Positions 23,150 through 31,484 are shown, numbered from the stretch's first letter. The stretch: 64,000 nt of DNA from Blastomonas ursincola (GCF_013607875.1 NZ_VDES01000002.1:1246297-1310296); one strand, 5' to 3'. Notes: generated by a model not told the origin, from the sequence alone. Made by a program: numbers and translations.

Positions 23150-24967
23150 GTGTACCGATACCTCGTGTTTTCGAGCCGCGGCGGCGAAACCTTGCCAGAA
23201 TCCGACATCGCCGAGATCATGGACCGGCTTGGCGCCCGCAGCGCCGCCACCTGGCACAATCGCTATACCGATCGGACCATATCGATCTGGGATACGGGGG
23301 ACCCCTCGGGGGCGTTCCGCACGTCGCTGTTCGAGCCGGGGGTCTTCATCCTCGGGCGAGTCATCAGCCGTTCAGGCGGCTATCCCGAATGGCGCGCGCG
23401 CTCCATTTGTGACGTTTCGGGCGTTTCAGGATTGCGGGCTCAGGCAAGATGGCTGTTCGAGAACATATGGGGGGCCTATGTCGCCATCGAATGCAATCCG
23501 GTCGATCATAGCCTGAGCCTTTTGCGTGACCCGAGCGGTGGCCTGCCTTGTCACCATATCCGCTGGAAGAACATGGACGTATTTTCGTCCAACGCCGATC
23601 TGTTCCGGACCTTTCCCGGCCAGACGTTCACGGTGGATTTCGGCTCTGTCGCAGCTGCAGCCCTTCTTCCCAACATTTGCAAGTCATCGACCGGCATCCT
23701 TGAAATAGGGACCGTCCTGCCGGGCGAGTTGTCGACGTTCGGGGCCGACCGCGAACGCCAATATATGTGGAATCCGGTGCAGCTGGCCGGGGATCGTCTG
23801 GTGATCGGCCGCAGCGAGGCGGCAGCCATGCTGCGAGACACACTGATCGGGGTAACCGGCGCCCTGGCACGACCTTATGCCAAGATCCTGCACAATCTGG
23901 GCGGACTGGATTCCTCCATTCTGCTGGCTTGTCTGCAGGTGAGCCGGCCTGGAGATGCGCTGACCTGCGTCACGCACTTCAGTGACTCGTTCCGCGGCGA
24001 TGAGCGACATTATACCCGGGCCATGGCGGCGCATGCGGGTGCCGAATTGATCGAAACCCGGCTCGATCCTGCTCGCGTCGATCTGCCATCGCTGGATCGA
24101 CAGGAATTGGGCGCGTCTCCGTCGAGTGTGTTCGATTGCCTGCAAATGGCCGGAAATCTTCATGGCATAGCGGCCGAGCGCGACGTCGACGCTTTCACTT
24201 ATGGGTTTGGCGGCGACATCGTCCTGTACAATATGCCCGGCGTCTATCCGGCGCTTGATTATGTCGCCCAGAAGCAGCCCTTCGCCAGGCTTCCACGGAT
24301 ACTGCTCGATGCAGCCCAATGCAGCGGCTGGTCGATGCGAGAGACAGTCTTCCGGCTCTTTTCAGAGATGGCCGCGCCAGCCGACTGCACCTGCTATGTT
24401 CTCAACCTGATACCTCCCATGCCCAGGATGCCCTTTCTGAACCCGGACGTGGCAAAACTCGATGACGCCATCGCGAGGATCCACCCGACCTTGGTGGCGC
24501 CGGCGGATTTCCCCAAGGGCAAATATCTGCAGATCGCAACTTCCGCCTATCTCAACATCGACTATCATCTCTCGGTGCAGGGCCAGCGCGAAATCGACCG
24601 GCTGTGTCCTTTGCTTGCCCAGCCCTTTCTCGAGCTCTGCTACAGGTTGCCGACCTGGCAGCAGATTGACGGCGGGATCGACCGGAGCCTGGCGCGATCT
24701 GCGTTCAGGGACCTCCTGCCGGATCACATTGTCGGAAGAGTCAGCAAAAGCGTTCCCGAGGGCATTTACGACCAGGTGTTCATTCGCAACCGGGACATGA
24801 TCAGCGCGCGGCTTATGGACGGGCGCCTTGTCAGCAATGCGATAGTGAACAGGACGTATCTGGAAGACGCACTGCACAGCGCAGATGCTCTGTCCGTCTC
24901 GTCGCTCTCGACGATACTCCAGCTTTACGATTGGGAGATCTGGGCCGACCGTTGGTCGGCCTCGTGA
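23150..24967 (+). CDS. Lasso peptide macrolactam synthetase C (asparagine synthetase-like)
   Basis: This is 605 residues, starting at GTG 23150 directly after the B stop, with GGAGG 5 bases upstream. The N-terminal half resembles a glutamine-amidotransferase fold without function. The C-terminal half is the asparagine-synthetase domain that adenylates the ring-forming acid (core Glu8) and closes the isopeptide with Gly1. The pyrophosphate-loop motif reads NLGGLDSS with Asp254; the usual SGGxDS Ser is replaced by Leu251. Late motifs (GGIDRSLARSAFRDLLPDHIVGRVSKSVPEG) are family-like. No exporter (D) gene follows; the next genes are on the other strand. Confidence 0.9.
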   Translation: MYRYLVFSSRGGETLPESDIAEIMDRLGARSAATWHNRYTDRTISIWDTGDPSGAFRTSLFEPGVFILGRVISRSGGYPEWRARSICDVSGVSGLRAQARWLFENIWGAYVAIECNPVDHSLSLLRDPSGGLPCHHIRWKNMDVFSSNADLFRTFPGQTFTVDFGSVAAAALLPNICKSSTGILEIGTVLPGELSTFGADRERQYMWNPVQLAGDRLVIGRSEAAAMLRDTLIGVTGALARPYAKILHNLGGLDSSILLACLQVSRPGDALTCVTHFSDSFRGDERHYTRAMAAHAGAELIETRLDPARVDLPSLDRQELGASPSSVFDCLQMAGNLHGIAAERDVDAFTYGFGGDIVLYNMPGVYPALDYVAQKQPFARLPRILLDAAQCSGWSMRETVFRLFSEMAAPADCTCYVLNLIPPMPRMPFLNPDVAKLDDAIARIHPTLVAPADFPKGKYLQIATSAYLNIDYHLSVQGQREIDRLCPLLAQPFLELCYRLPTWQQIDGGIDRSLARSAFRDLLPDHIVGRVSKSVPEGIYDQVFIRNRDMISARLMDGRLVSNAIVNRTYLEDALHSADALSVSSLSTILQLYDWEIWADRWSAS

Positions 24968-25082
24968 ATGCCCATCGGGCACGGCTGGCGATCGACTGCC
25001 GCCAGTTCGCGGCTTCCCATCACACGCGCGTCACCGTGATTGGCTGGAAACGAGTACGATGCGAGGCTTGGCTGGTGCAGCT

Positions 25083-25487
25083 TCAGCCAGGGCTGCGAAG
25101 AACCTCGATGACGTTGTCGTTATTGTCATGGAAGAAAAAGCCCTGCTCGGCGTTCTCTCCGATGTCGAGGATGATCCGGACATCATGATCCTCCAGTCTC
25201 TTGCGAAGCCGATCGTAATGGCGCGTCTGAAAGCTGAGATGCTTGTTGCCCAGAGTCTCCAGGTCCCGGCGGGGATCGCGGCGTTCGTCCGGCAGCGGCT
25301 TGGGGGCGGGTACCTGGAACAGCTCGATGCGCAGGGCGCCCCGCTGCAGGAACATCGCCTTGATGTTTCCGGGCAGGTCGAAACGGCGTTCGATCAAAAA
25401 GTCCAGCATCGTTGAATACCAATCAGCCGCTGCATCGATATCCGGGACCGACAGGGCGAAATGATGGAATGAAAGGTCCTCGCGCAT
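25083..25487 (-). CDS. VOC-family (glyoxalase-fold) protein
   Basis: This is 134 residues from ATG 25487 (GTG 25490 also possible; the SDR stop overlaps here, so translation is probably coupled). It shows paired beta-alpha-beta-beta-beta modules (SFHHFALSVPDIDAAADWYSTML; FFFHDNNDNVIEVL) with metal-ligand-like His and Glu at N- and C-terminal positions. It could be an epimerase, lyase or dioxygenase. It is co-directional with the SDR and converges on the lasso cyclase gene; I see no evidence that it belongs to the lasso pathway. Confidence 0.8.
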   Translation of the reverse strand: MREDLSFHHFALSVPDIDAAADWYSTMLDFLIERRFDLPGNIKAMFLQRGALRIELFQVPAPKPLPDERRDPRRDLETLGNKHLSFQTRHYDRLRKRLEDHDVRIILDIGENAEQGFFFHDNNDNVIEVLRSPG

Positions 25488-26236
25488 CACGAGGCTGTCC
25501 AGCCGCCGTCGACGATCATGTGTGTTCCGGTCATCATGGCGGATGCATCTGACGCGAGGAATAGCGCGGCCCCCATCAGATCCTCGATCTGGCCAAGCCG
25601 ACCAAGGGGTATCTTGGCAAGCACGCTCTCCAGAAACGCTCGGTCTTCAAAGAACGGCCTGGTCATCGCCGTCTCGATGAAGGTAGGGCATAACGTGTTC
25701 GACCGGATGCCATGCGGGGCCAGGTCGAGGGCCATCGCCTTGCTCATGCCTTCGAGCCCCCATTTCGAGGCGCAATAGATCGACCGCGAGGCGCCACCGA
25801 CATGCCCCATCTGGCTGGAGACATGGATGAAACTTCCTTGGGTAGAGGTTTCGATCATCCGTCTGGCACAGGCCTGGGCCACGAAAAAGGCGGCCTTCAG
25901 GTTGAGATCGACGACCGCATCAAAATCTGGCTCTTCGACATCCCATAAGGGCATCGGGCGGTTTGTCCCGGCGTTGTTCAGCAGGATATGGAACGGATCC
26001 TGTTCGGCAAAGAACGCGCGAACCGCTGTTAGATCGGACACGTCCAGAACATGCGCGACGGCATTGTTGCCGATCTGCGCCGCGGCCGCTTCGATCTGGC
26101 TGGCCGAACGCGCGATGAGACAGACATGTGCTCCTGCAGCGGCAAAGGCAGCGGCGCAGGCAAGCCCGATGCCGCGACCCGCGCCCGTCACGACAGCCCG
26201 CCGCCCGTCCAGCCGCAGGCTCGGGGTGGCCGGCAC
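25487..26236 (-). CDS. Short-chain dehydrogenase/reductase
   Basis: This is 249 residues from GTG 26236. The open frame continues further upstream, but that part overlaps the DUF1826 gene in another frame and is not homologous to SDRs. Motifs: VTGAGRGIGLACA (cofactor), NNAGTN, HVSSQMG with Ser, YCASK with Tyr/Lys, and C-terminal MIVDGGWTAS. The first strand begins about ten residues after this start, typical for the family. The Shine-Dalgarno is weak. It lies 58 bp after DUF1826 and overlaps the VOC start. Substrate unknown. Confidence 0.85.
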   Translation of the reverse strand: MPATPSLRLDGRRAVVTGAGRGIGLACAAAFAAAGAHVCLIARSASQIEAAAAQIGNNAVAHVLDVSDLTAVRAFFAEQDPFHILLNNAGTNRPMPLWDVEEPDFDAVVDLNLKAAFFVAQACARRMIETSTQGSFIHVSSQMGHVGGASRSIYCASKWGLEGMSKAMALDLAPHGIRSNTLCPTFIETAMTRPFFEDRAFLESVLAKIPLGRLGQIEDLMGAALFLASDASAMMTGTHMIVDGGWTAS

Positions 26237-26294
26237 AGCGAGATGCGGCGCGCCTGGTCGGCAGCTGACGCTGCGCGAGCCAGCTGGGCGCTGA

Positions 26295-26861
26295 TCAGCC
26301 CGCGCCGTGGCGCGCCGGGGTGTCGATGACCAGCACCAGCCTGCGTTCCCCACTGTCCTCGATCGGTGGCGAGCGGTGCAGGCACGGCTTGTGGCCCGCG
26401 CCGAACTCGTGCCCCTTGAACAGCGCCACCAATCCTGCCGGAATGCGCTGCAGCGGTCCGTCGGGATCGTCTTCGAGCGTATAGTCGGTACCCGGTCCCG
26501 CCAGGGTGCAGATGAGCCTGAGATCGGTGTAATCCGCATGCACCTTGCGACAGGCATTGCCGGTAACGCCCTCGAGCCGGACGCGAACCGTCTCGCATTG
26601 CATGAGCGAGGCGAAGCGGCTGGCAAGATCCTCGATGCATCGTGCGATACTGTCGGGCAGCGCTGGCAGGTCGGCCAGCAGCGCGTCGGGCCTTCCGGCC
26701 GCACGGTAGCCAAAGGGGGCGATATCCAGCAGCGGCTCGATATCGCCCCGCGGCAGCAGCACCGCATCCTCGTCGATCACGATCCGGGTTTGGGGATGGT
26801 GGATCGCGTCCCAGCGCTGGTGGGCAGGGGCGCAGGGTTCGAGAAGGTTCAGCGCTGCCAT
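26295..26861 (-). CDS. DUF1826 family protein
   Basis: This is 188 residues. It has the features I associate with DUF1826, a family that often neighbours COG0523 GTPases: an N-terminal VIDEDAVLLPRGDIEPLL, a KVHADYTDLRLICTLAGPGTDY core and a GHKPCLHRSPPIEDSGERRLVLVIDTP end. The HxD and later His residues are consistent with a metal-binding double-stranded beta-helix, but catalysis is unproven. It starts 3 bp after the COG0523 stop, so the two are co-transcribed and probably part of the zinc-limitation response. Confidence 0.75.
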   Translation of the reverse strand: MAALNLLEPCAPAHQRWDAIHHPQTRIVIDEDAVLLPRGDIEPLLDIAPFGYRAAGRPDALLADLPALPDSIARCIEDLASRFASLMQCETVRVRLEGVTGNACRKVHADYTDLRLICTLAGPGTDYTLEDDPDGPLQRIPAGLVALFKGHEFGAGHKPCLHRSPPIEDSGERRLVLVIDTPARHGAG

Positions 26862-26864
26862 GGC

Positions 26865-28100
26865 TCAGGCACTTTCCAGGATGCGGGCATGCTCGCCCCA
26901 TTCGGGAAACGGATCGGGCAGGGTCTGCCAGCTCTCGGGCGTGTAGCCATCGGCGTCGACCAGGCATGCGTCGAGCGCTGCACGCAGCCGCGTCTCGTCC
27001 ATGTCGATACCGATGAACACCAGCTCCTGCCGCCGGTCGCCCCAGATCCTGTCCCAGTTGTGCGCGACGAAATCCTCGAACTGGTTGTCGTGCGGCCACT
27101 GGTTCTTGGGGACCGAAGCCCACCACCGGCCGAGCCGCGCGGTCATCGTCTGCGATCCGGCCACCGCCAGCTCGCCGACCCAGGCGGGCCGCGTCGCCAG
27201 CCAGAAAAAGCCCTTGGCGCGCACGACGCCCTCCAGGCCGTTGCCGGTCAGAAAATCGTAGAAGGGCTGCGGCGCGAACGGCTGGCGCGCGCGATAAACG
27301 AAGCTTTCGATGCCATATTCCTCGCTCTCGGGGCGATGGCTGGCATAGCCGTAGAGCTCCTTGGCCCAGAGCGGATGTTCGGCGGCGCGATCGTCGTCGA
27401 ACAGCCCGGTGCCGAGGATCTGGTCCAGCGCGACCTTCGATCGATCGGCGGTGATGATCCGCGCGTCGGCGTTGAGCGAGGCGCACAGTTTGGTGACGAT
27501 GGCCAGGTGCTCCGCGCTGACATCGGATGCCTTGTTGATGATGATGACATCGGCAAATTCGATCTGCTCGACCATCAGGCCGACCAGACTGCGCGTGTCG
27601 TCCTCGCCCAGCGATTCGCCGCGATCGGCGAGGAATTCATGGCTGGAATAGTCGTTGAGCAGATTGACCGCATCGACCACCGTAACCATCGTATCGAGCG
27701 TCGCAACATCGCCGAGGCACGCGCCCGCCTCGTCGCGGAAGCTGAAGGTCGCGGCTACCGGCAGTGGCTCCGAAATGCCCGTGCTCTCGATCACCAGATA
27801 GTCGAACCGCCCCGCCTCGGCCAGCGCGCGCACCTCCTTGAGCAGGTCGTCGCGCAGCGTGCAGCAGATGCAGCCATTGGTCATCTCGACCAGTTCCTCG
27901 CTGGCGCGCGACAGCGCCGCCTCGCCGCCGCGCACCAGGGCGGCGTCGATATTGATCTCGGACATGTCGTTGACGATCACCGCGACGCGCAGACCTTCAA
28001 CATTGGCAAGGATATGATTGAGCAGGGTCGTCTTGCCCGCACCTAGGAAACCCGACAGCACCGTGACAGGCAGTTTGCGGATCGAGGAGGCGAGGGGCAT
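26865..28100 (-). CDS. COG0523 GTPase, putative zinc metallochaperone
   Basis: This is 411 residues with Walker [10 protein letters not shown] (17-25), the metal-binding CICC motif (77-80, in [11 protein letters not shown]), ESTGISEP, and a C-terminal CobW_C domain. COG0523 proteins transfer zinc or cobalt to client enzymes, and the zinc subgroup is typically Zur-controlled. A Zur-like palindrome (28121-28141) lies 20 bp upstream of the ATG, and the gene runs with DUF1826 and is divergent from a MerC-like gene. I therefore favour zinc homeostasis. AAAGG precedes the start. Confidence 0.9.
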   Translation of the reverse strand: MPLASSIRKLPVTVLSGFLGAGKTTLLNHILANVEGLRVAVIVNDMSEINIDAALVRGGEAALSRASEELVEMTNGCICCTLRDDLLKEVRALAEAGRFDYLVIESTGISEPLPVAATFSFRDEAGACLGDVATLDTMVTVVDAVNLLNDYSSHEFLADRGESLGEDDTRSLVGLMVEQIEFADVIIINKASDVSAEHLAIVTKLCASLNADARIITADRSKVALDQILGTGLFDDDRAAEHPLWAKELYGYASHRPESEEYGIESFVYRARQPFAPQPFYDFLTGNGLEGVVRAKGFFWLATRPAWVGELAVAGSQTMTARLGRWWASVPKNQWPHDNQFEDFVAHNWDRIWGDRRQELVFIGIDMDETRLRAALDACLVDADGYTPESWQTLPDPFPEWGEHARILESA

Positions 28101-28120
28101 CGGGGACCTTTCCGGGGTTG

Positions 28121-28141
28121 TTATGATACGTTATATCATTA
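28121..28141. promoter_or_regulatory. Zur-like operator in the divergent COG0523/MerC promoter
   Basis: The core TGATACGTTATATCA (28124-28138) is an imperfect palindrome, extended by TTA/TAA on both sides to 21 bp. AT-rich palindromes of this type, related to GATATGTTATAACATATC, are the known Zur boxes of alphaproteobacteria. It lies between the COG0523 gene and the MerC-like gene and could repress both under zinc sufficiency. Confidence 0.65.
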
Positions 28142-28180
28142 TAGAGGAGGACCGAGCTGCACAAGTGGAGAAATGTGCTC

Positions 28181-28597
28181 ATGTCCGAAAGCCGAAGGGT
28201 AACCCCCAGCCACGCGCCAAAGGCGGCGGACGTGGCGGAAGGGGCCACCATCACCGCGTCGCTGCTGTGTCTGGCGCATTGCCTGGTTCTGCCTTTGCTG
28301 CTCGCCTCGGCTCCCGCGCTCAGCCAGAGCCTGGCACTGCCCTTTGACCTGCATCTGTGGATCGTGCTGCTGGCCGGCCCCGTCAGCCTGTGGATATTGA
28401 TTCGGGCGGCGTGGCAGCGACGTCACGGCATATTGCTGCTGGGGCTCTGCGGCCTCTCGCTGCTCATGGCCGCGCTGGTTCTGCCTGTCACCGAGCGCCA
28501 GGAAATCGTGATCAGCAGCATCGGCAGCCTTTCGCTTGCATTCACGCACATCGCCAACTGGCTGGCGCGGCATCCCAGGTTGCTGGTGCACAGTTAG
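28181..28597 (+). CDS. MerC-domain inner-membrane protein
   Basis: This is 138 residues from ATG 28181, with GGAG 10 bases upstream; GTG 28175 is possible. About four membrane helices are visible. The first holds LLCLAHCLVLP, a Cys-x3-Cys pair typical of MerC-type metal transporters. Despite the family name there is no mer operon here; the divergent Zur-like box and COG0523 neighbour suggest zinc handling. The next transcription unit has its own Zur-like box. Confidence 0.8.
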   Translation: MSESRRVTPSHAPKAADVAEGATITASLLCLAHCLVLPLLLASAPALSQSLALPFDLHLWIVLLAGPVSLWILIRAAWQRRHGILLLGLCGLSLLMAALVLPVTERQEIVISSIGSLSLAFTHIANWLARHPRLLVHS

Positions 28598-28648
28598 GGC
28601 CGCCGCCTGGCCGGTCCTTGCACGCACAAAGCCTTTGCCAATCGTTGC

Positions 28649-28666
28649 GGATATGTTGTAACATCC
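28649..28666 (+). promoter_or_regulatory. Zur-like operator of the ABC transporter operon
   Basis: GGATATGTTGTAACATCC contains the inverted repeat ATGTT-GT-AACAT with near-symmetric flanks. It closely resembles the alphaproteobacterial Zur box GATATGTTATAACATATC. It lies 27 bp before the ATG of the small secreted protein at 28694. Confidence 0.75.
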
Positions 28667-28667
28667 A

Positions 28668-28686
28668 CCCTTCTTCAGAGAAGGGG
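28668..28686 (+). promoter_or_regulatory. 5'-UTR hairpin containing the Shine-Dalgarno
   Basis: CCCTTCT (28668-28674) pairs with AGAAGGG (28679-28685) around a TCAG tetraloop. The right arm includes AAGGGG (28681-28686), the ribosome-binding site for ATG 28694. The stem is short but perfect and sits directly after the Zur-like box, so it would be at the very 5' end of the message. Confidence 0.45.
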
Positions 28687-28693
28687 TGTTCAC

Positions 28694-29017
28694 ATGCGGT
28701 TTGCGGCAGCAGCATTGGTCGGTCTTGGTGGGGTTCTGGCGACGGCAACGCCGGCGGCAGCCTGCGATATGGAGGGCTTTGGCGGCTATACCCGGGTCAA
28801 CCCCTTCGCCCAGCACGCCGCCTGGAATGTCCCCGCCGATCAGCAGGCGTCGCAAGCCAAGCCGCAGCAGCAGGCGCAGAGCCCATCGTCCACCGACCAG
28901 AAGGAGCAGGCGAGCGCCGATGCGTCCCGCTCGGTCGCGTCGCAACAGGGCTTCACCCCCGTGTCGGCTGACGCTGCCGCCGCGCAGTCACAGCGATTCA
29001 CAGCGACCAAGGATTGA
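28694..29017 (+). CDS. Small secreted Gln-rich protein in the zinc operon
   Basis: This is 107 residues. The signal peptide (~1-24) ends near ATPAAA, leaving a mature N terminus with a single Cys (CDMEGFGGYTRVNPF). The rest is a Gln/Ala/Ser-rich disordered tail. No His-rich metal site is present, so it is not an obvious zinc-binding protein. It is first in an operon with an ABC ATPase, an FtsX-type permease and a DUF3299 protein, behind a Zur-like box. Function unknown. Confidence 0.75.
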   Translation: MRFAAAALVGLGGVLATATPAAACDMEGFGGYTRVNPFAQHAAWNVPADQQASQAKPQQQAQSPSSTDQKEQASADASRSVASQQGFTPVSADAAAAQSQRFTATKD

Positions 29018-29033
29018 CGGCACCGCTGCGATC

Positions 29034-29690
29034 ATGAGCCTCACGATCCGCAATCTCGCCTTCCGTTACGGAGGGCGACAGATACTCGATGATTTCAGCT
29101 TCGACATGGCGGCAGGCGAACAGAGCCTGCTGATCGGCGCCTCGGGCAGCGGAAAGTCTACGCTGGTCAATCTTATCTGCGGGCTGCTGAGCCCGGATGC
29201 GGGGACGATCTCCATCGCTGGCGAAAGCATGACCGGCATCGGCCCCAGCCAGCGCGACGACCTGCGCCGCCGACGCATCGGACTGGTCTTCCAGACGCTG
29301 AAGCTCGTCTCGGCACTCGATCTTACCGCCAATCTGCGGCTGGCTCAGCGGCTCAGCGGGCACGCGACCGAAGCCGAGCGTGTGCCGATGCTGATCGAGC
29401 GGCTGGGTCTGGCACATCGCGCACATGCCCACCCGCGCCAGCTGAGCCAGGGCGAGGCGCAGCGTGCCGCGATTGCGCGCGCGCTGATCGGTCGGCCCGA
29501 TCTGATCATCGCGGACGAACCGACGTCCGCGCTCGACCATGCCAATATGGAAAAGGTGGCGGCGCTGCTGCGCGAATGCGCAGCCGAGGTCGGAGCCAGT
29601 CTGCTGATCGTCACGCATGACGACCGCCTGCGCGATCATGTCGCCTCGGTGCGGCATATCAGGGCCTTGTCGGCAGAGGCTGCGGCATGA
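29034..29690 (+). CDS. ABC transporter ATP-binding protein (LolD/MacB type)
   Basis: This is 218 residues with Walker A GASGSGKST, Q-loop LVFQTLKLV, signature LSQGEAQRAAIARAL and Walker B LIIADEPTSALD. This subgroup works with FtsX-like permeases and normally drives mechanotransmission or lipoprotein movement rather than classical import. The following permease gene overlaps by 4 bp (ATGA). In a Zur-controlled operon with DUF3299 it recalls the Zur-regulated Zrg transporter of Vibrio, though the comparison is from memory. Confidence 0.9.
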   Translation: MSLTIRNLAFRYGGRQILDDFSFDMAAGEQSLLIGASGSGKSTLVNLICGLLSPDAGTISIAGESMTGIGPSQRDDLRRRRIGLVFQTLKLVSALDLTANLRLAQRLSGHATEAERVPMLIERLGLAHRAHAHPRQLSQGEAQRAAIARALIGRPDLIIADEPTSALDHANMEKVAALLRECAAEVGASLLIVTHDDRLRDHVASVRHIRALSAEAAA

Positions 29691-30973
29691 TCCGCTTGGC
29701 GCTTGCCTATATGCGCGATCGACCGCTCGGCGTGGCGCTCAACGCGCTGCTGCTCGGCATTGCGGTCGCGACGCTGGTGCTGCTGCTGCAATTTGCCGAG
29801 CAGGCCGGAGAGCGATTCGAGCGCGACGCGCGCGGGATCGATCTGGTCGTCGGTGCCAAGGGCTCGCCGCTGCAGCTGGTGCTTTCGAGCGTCTATCATA
29901 TCGATGTTCCGACCGGAAACATCCCGCTCGGCGAACTTGAACGCCTGCGCGACGACCCCGGTGTCGCCCAGGTGGTCCCTCTCGCGCTGGGCGACAATTT
30001 CCAGGGCTTCCGGATCGTCGGCAGCGACGACCGATTGCTGCCGCTCTATGGAGCACGTGTGGCCCAAGGACGCAGCTTTGCCCGACCGGCCGAGGCCGTG
30101 CTCGGCGCAGAGGTGGCCCGGCGCACCGGAGCCAGGCTGGGGCAGAAGTTCATCGGCAGTCACGGGCTGGTGACGGGCGAGGAAGACGGGCAGGGGCACG
30201 ACCATGCGCCGTTCGAGACCGTCGGCATTCTGGCCCCGAGCGGCACGGTGCTGGACCGGCTGATCCTGACCTCGGTCGAATCGGTGTGGGACGTGCATGG
30301 CATCGAGCACGAGGATCATGACGAGGCCGGGCATGATCACGATGAAAAGCATGTCGGGCACGATCACGATGCCGATTCCGCTCAGCATGACGAGCATCAT
30401 GAAGATGCCGCGATGCCGGGCATCGAGCCAGAGATCACCGCTCTGCTGGTGCGCTATCGCAACGCTTCGGCTGCGATGCGGCTGCCTAGCCAGATCAACC
30501 GCCAGAGCGCGCTTCAGGCTGCGGCCCCCGCCGCCGAGGCGGCGCGGCTGCTGGGGCTGTTCGGATCGATCATCGAAGGTGCGCGGCTGTTTGGCTGGCT
30601 GCTGGCGCTGTCTGCGGGGCTCAGCCTGTTCGTGGCGCTGTGGAATGCGACGCGTGCCCGCGAGGGCGACCTGGCGCTGCTGCGCGTGATGGGGGCGCGG
30701 CCTTCAACCGTATTCGGCACGATCCTGATCGAGGGCTTGCTGATCGCCGCGATCGGTGCGCTGGGCGGAATTGCAGCAGCGCATGGCCTGATCGCGCTGG
30801 CTAGCGCGAGCTTCCCGACGCTCGACGAACTGGGCCTGTCCGCCATGCGCTTCCTTCCCGGCGAGGGCGGCATTCTGGTTGCCGCGCTCGCCATCGGTCT
30901 CGTCGCCGCCTTGATCCCCGCGATCCGGATCTTCCGGGTCGACCTTGCCACCACGCTTGCCCGCTACAGCTGA
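29687..30973 (+). CDS. FtsX-type ABC permease with His/Asp-rich periplasmic loop
   Basis: This is 428 residues: one N-terminal helix (~17-36), a large periplasmic domain and three C-terminal helices (~300-420, including LALLRVMGARPSTVFGTILIEG). Inserted in the periplasmic domain (~205-243, bases ~30300-30415) is a run of His, Asp and Glu (EHEDHDEAGHDHDEKHVGHD) that should bind zinc or another divalent metal. Such a loop is not part of LolE or MacB. Together with the Zur-like box it argues for zinc sensing or uptake across the envelope. Confidence 0.88.
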   Translation: MIRLALAYMRDRPLGVALNALLLGIAVATLVLLLQFAEQAGERFERDARGIDLVVGAKGSPLQLVLSSVYHIDVPTGNIPLGELERLRDDPGVAQVVPLALGDNFQGFRIVGSDDRLLPLYGARVAQGRSFARPAEAVLGAEVARRTGARLGQKFIGSHGLVTGEEDGQGHDHAPFETVGILAPSGTVLDRLILTSVESVWDVHGIEHEDHDEAGHDHDEKHVGHDHDADSAQHDEHHEDAAMPGIEPEITALLVRYRNASAAMRLPSQINRQSALQAAAPAAEAARLLGLFGSIIEGARLFGWLLALSAGLSLFVALWNATRAREGDLALLRVMGARPSTVFGTILIEGLLIAAIGALGGIAAAHGLIALASASFPTLDELGLSAMRFLPGEGGILVAALAIGLVAALIPAIRIFRVDLATTLARYS

Positions 30974-30983
30974 GGAAGACGAC

Positions 30984-31484
30984 ATGCGCCTGCCCCTTCT
31001 CGCTCTTGCCATATTGAGCCTCATCGCCTTGCCGCAGACCGCAGGCCAGGCCGCAATGCAGCAGGGCAAGAAGGCGCCCGTGGAGGATGTCTGGAAGCCC
31101 GCCGCCACCCCCAAGGGCGGCGTGTCCTGGGCCGTGCTAGAGGCAACCAAGGAACAGACCCGCACTGGCAAGGACGGCTATCTCTATTCCAAGCCGCTGT
31201 TCACACCGGCGGTCAAGGCGCTGGCGGGCAAGAGGATCAAGGTGGCGGGCTGGATGAAGCCGCTCGAGACCGGGGGGCGCCAGAAGCATTTCGTGCTGCT
31301 CGCCTATCCCCCCGGCTGCCCCTTCCACTTCCATGCAGTCCCCAACCAGTTCATCGAGGTCTATGCGGATATCCCGTTTCCGACAAACGAGACCAAGATG
31401 ATCGTGGTCAGCGGCGTGCTGGAGCTGACCGGCCAGGACGAAAGCGGCATTTTCTATCGCATGAAGGCTTCCAGCCCGGCCTGA
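30984..31484 (+). CDS. DUF3299 secreted protein
   Basis: This is 166 residues from ATG 30984, with GAGGA about 8 bases upstream. It has a signal peptide ending near QAA and a DUF3299-like beta domain (KVAGWMKPLETGGRQKHFVLLAYPPGCPFHFH). The Cys-x-Phe-His-x-His stretch could hold a metal. DUF3299 proteins accompany FtsX-type transporters in zinc-limited operons. It is the last gene of the operon, 10 bp after the permease; a 5-bp stem (TTCCC/GGGAA) at about 31529-31544 is a poor terminator candidate. Confidence 0.78.
   Translation: MRLPLLALAILSLIALPQTAGQAAMQQGKKAPVEDVWKPAATPKGGVSWAVLEATKEQTRTGKDGYLYSKPLFTPAVKALAGKRIKVAGWMKPLETGGRQKHFVLLAYPPGCPFHFHAVPNQFIEVYADIPFPTNETKMIVVSGVLELTGQDESGIFYRMKASSPA

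Noticed and set aside
26237-26767. Upstream extension of the SDR frame to 426 codons
   Set aside because: The extra 177 codons overlap the DUF1826 gene in another frame and do not look like protein; the SDR fold starts just after GTG 26236.
28181-28597. Mercury-resistance operon
   Set aside because: A MerC-like protein is present but merA, merT, merP and merR are not; Zur-like boxes and COG0523 point to zinc.
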